Part shown: piece after piece, positions 5,662 to 6,307 of the stretch
Numbering within the stretch: the stretch's first letter is position 1
Layout of the letters: each line of letters starts with the position of its first letter
Source: Wenzhouxiangella sp.
Lineage (GTDB): Bacteria; Pseudomonadota; Gammaproteobacteria; Xanthomonadales; Wenzhouxiangellaceae
Length of the DNA: 6,307 nucleotides
Reading direction: 5' to 3'
NCBI GenBank assembly: GCA_007123575.1
Contig: SKKV01000200.1
Coordinates: 1 to 6,307, forward strand
Notes under the pieces: model-generated
Databases searched by the model: none
Told to the model about the DNA's origin: nothing
What the model saw: only the letters and a program-made list of their open reading frames with translations
Made by a program: the position numbers and the translations under genes

Positions 5662-6307
5662 ATGGGCTGCTTGATGCGCTGGGTGTCGGCAATGATGGTT
5701 CTGGCGGCAGCCAGTTTCGTCATGGCCAGTGAGTCCAGGGTCCAGTTCCCCGATCACATCGCCAACTGCACGCGCTGCCACGGCGCCAGCGAGGAATACC
5801 CGGTGCTGTCGATCTTTGGCACCCCGCACGGCGTCCTCGCCGACGATCGCACCGGCATGGCCGACGAGGGCTGTGCGGCCTGTCATGGCCCCAGCCTGGA
5901 TCACGCCCGGCTGCCGGCCCGAGCTGGTGGCGCGGAGGTCGAGGTTGCCTTCCACGGCGATCGCAAATCCAGCACCGAGATTCGCAATCAGAGCTGCATG
6001 AACTGCCATGCCGGTGCCGACATGATGCACTGGCACGGCAGCGCCCATGACTTCGACGGCATCGCTTGCGTCGACTGCCATCGCGTTCATCAGAAACAGG
6101 ATCCGGCCCTGGATCCATTTCAGCAAACCGCCGCCTGCACCAGCTGCCACCAGGCCCAACACGCCGAGTTCCATCGCCCGTTTGCCCACCCGGTTCACGA
6201 AGGCCAGCTTTTGTGCTCGGACTGCCACAACCCGCACGGCGGTGCCGGGCCATCCGACCTGCACACGATGACCGTGAATGAAAGCTGCTACGGCTGTCAT
6301 GCCGAAA
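5662..6307 (+). CDS. MtrA/DmsE-type multihaem cytochrome c (3' end outside window)
   Basis: Open from the ATG at 5662 to the window edge, giving 215 residues so far. A signal peptide ends around residue 22 (VMA/SES), so the protein is exported and haem is attached in the periplasm. Seven CxxCH sites are visible: 36-40, 71-75, 112-116, 136-140, 159-163, 185-189 and 209-213. The segment HPVHEGQLLCSDCHNPHGG followed by TVNESCYGCHAE is characteristic of DmsE/MtrA-family decahaem cytochromes, which insert in an outer-membrane MtrB/PioB barrel and conduct electrons across it; three more haems would be expected downstream. The ribosome site is weak (GGTGG 10 nt upstream). A start at Met5 (5674) would also leave an intact signal peptide. 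It begins 5 bp after the b5 gene, in the same operon. Confidence 0.9.
   Translation, partial: MGCLMRWVSAMMVLAAASFVMASESRVQFPDHIANCTRCHGASEEYPVLSIFGTPHGVLADDRTGMADEGCAACHGPSLDHARLPARAGGAEVEVAFHGDRKSSTEIRNQSCMNCHAGADMMHWHGSAHDFDGIACVDCHRVHQKQDPALDPFQQTAACTSCHQAQHAEFHRPFAHPVHEGQLLCSDCHNPHGGAGPSDLHTMTVNESCYGCHAE

Noticed and set aside
5629..6300. Long open frames antisense to the multihaem cytochrome
   Set aside because: They are by-products of GC-rich codons; the sense frame has seven CxxCH motifs and a signal peptide.

Overview
The window looks like chromosomal DNA from a Gram-negative bacterium, most likely a gammaproteobacterium. The basis is the set of secreted proteins with Sec signal peptides, a multihaem c-type cytochrome of the MtrA/DmsE kind, GC-rich codon use in the right half, and a GC-rich, repeat-laden intergenic region. 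The exact lineage is a guess (a Wenzhouxiangella- or Xanthomonadales-like organism would fit) and nothing here proves it.

Left block (1-2534, minus strand): a two-gene operon for secreted proteins. The first gene is an S8 (subtilisin-like) serine protease with propeptide, complete catalytic residues and an FN3-like C-terminus. Twelve bases downstream is a signal-peptide protein with spondin-domain features, cut by the window start. The protease reading frame is broken near its 5' end by a run of 12 C (G on the plus strand). Its signal peptide and mature protein lie in different frames, and 11 or 14 C would join them. This is either a phase-variable switch or a homopolymer sequencing error.

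Middle (about 2640-3906): no convincing protein gene. It holds two imperfect tandem copies of a 420-545 bp unit. Each copy carries a short GC hairpin and a much longer inverted repeat that forms an almost unbroken helix of 33-36 pairs closing a 136-nt apical region. All five paired positions that differ between the copies keep pairing, one by a U-G to G-U double change. The wobbles are only allowed on the plus strand, which suggests a structured RNA (or folded single strand) that I do not recognise. The second copy has a 126 bp insertion that is itself a degenerate copy of one module.

Right block (3829-6307, plus strand): a tightly packed redox operon. A possible FNR-type box and extended -10 precede a membrane ferric-reductase/NOX-like flavocytochrome b, a cytochrome b5-domain protein overlapping it by ATGA, and an MtrA/DmsE-type multihaem cytochrome c, cut by the window end with seven CxxCH motifs already visible. 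Read together, they suggest an electron path from cytoplasmic NAD(P)H through FAD and b haems to a periplasmic b5 protein, then to an MtrA-like conduit and possibly across the outer membrane. An MtrB/PioB-type porin would be expected just beyond the window. This entry module would stand in place of the usual quinol oxidase (CymA/NapC type) and is the most interesting functional hypothesis here.
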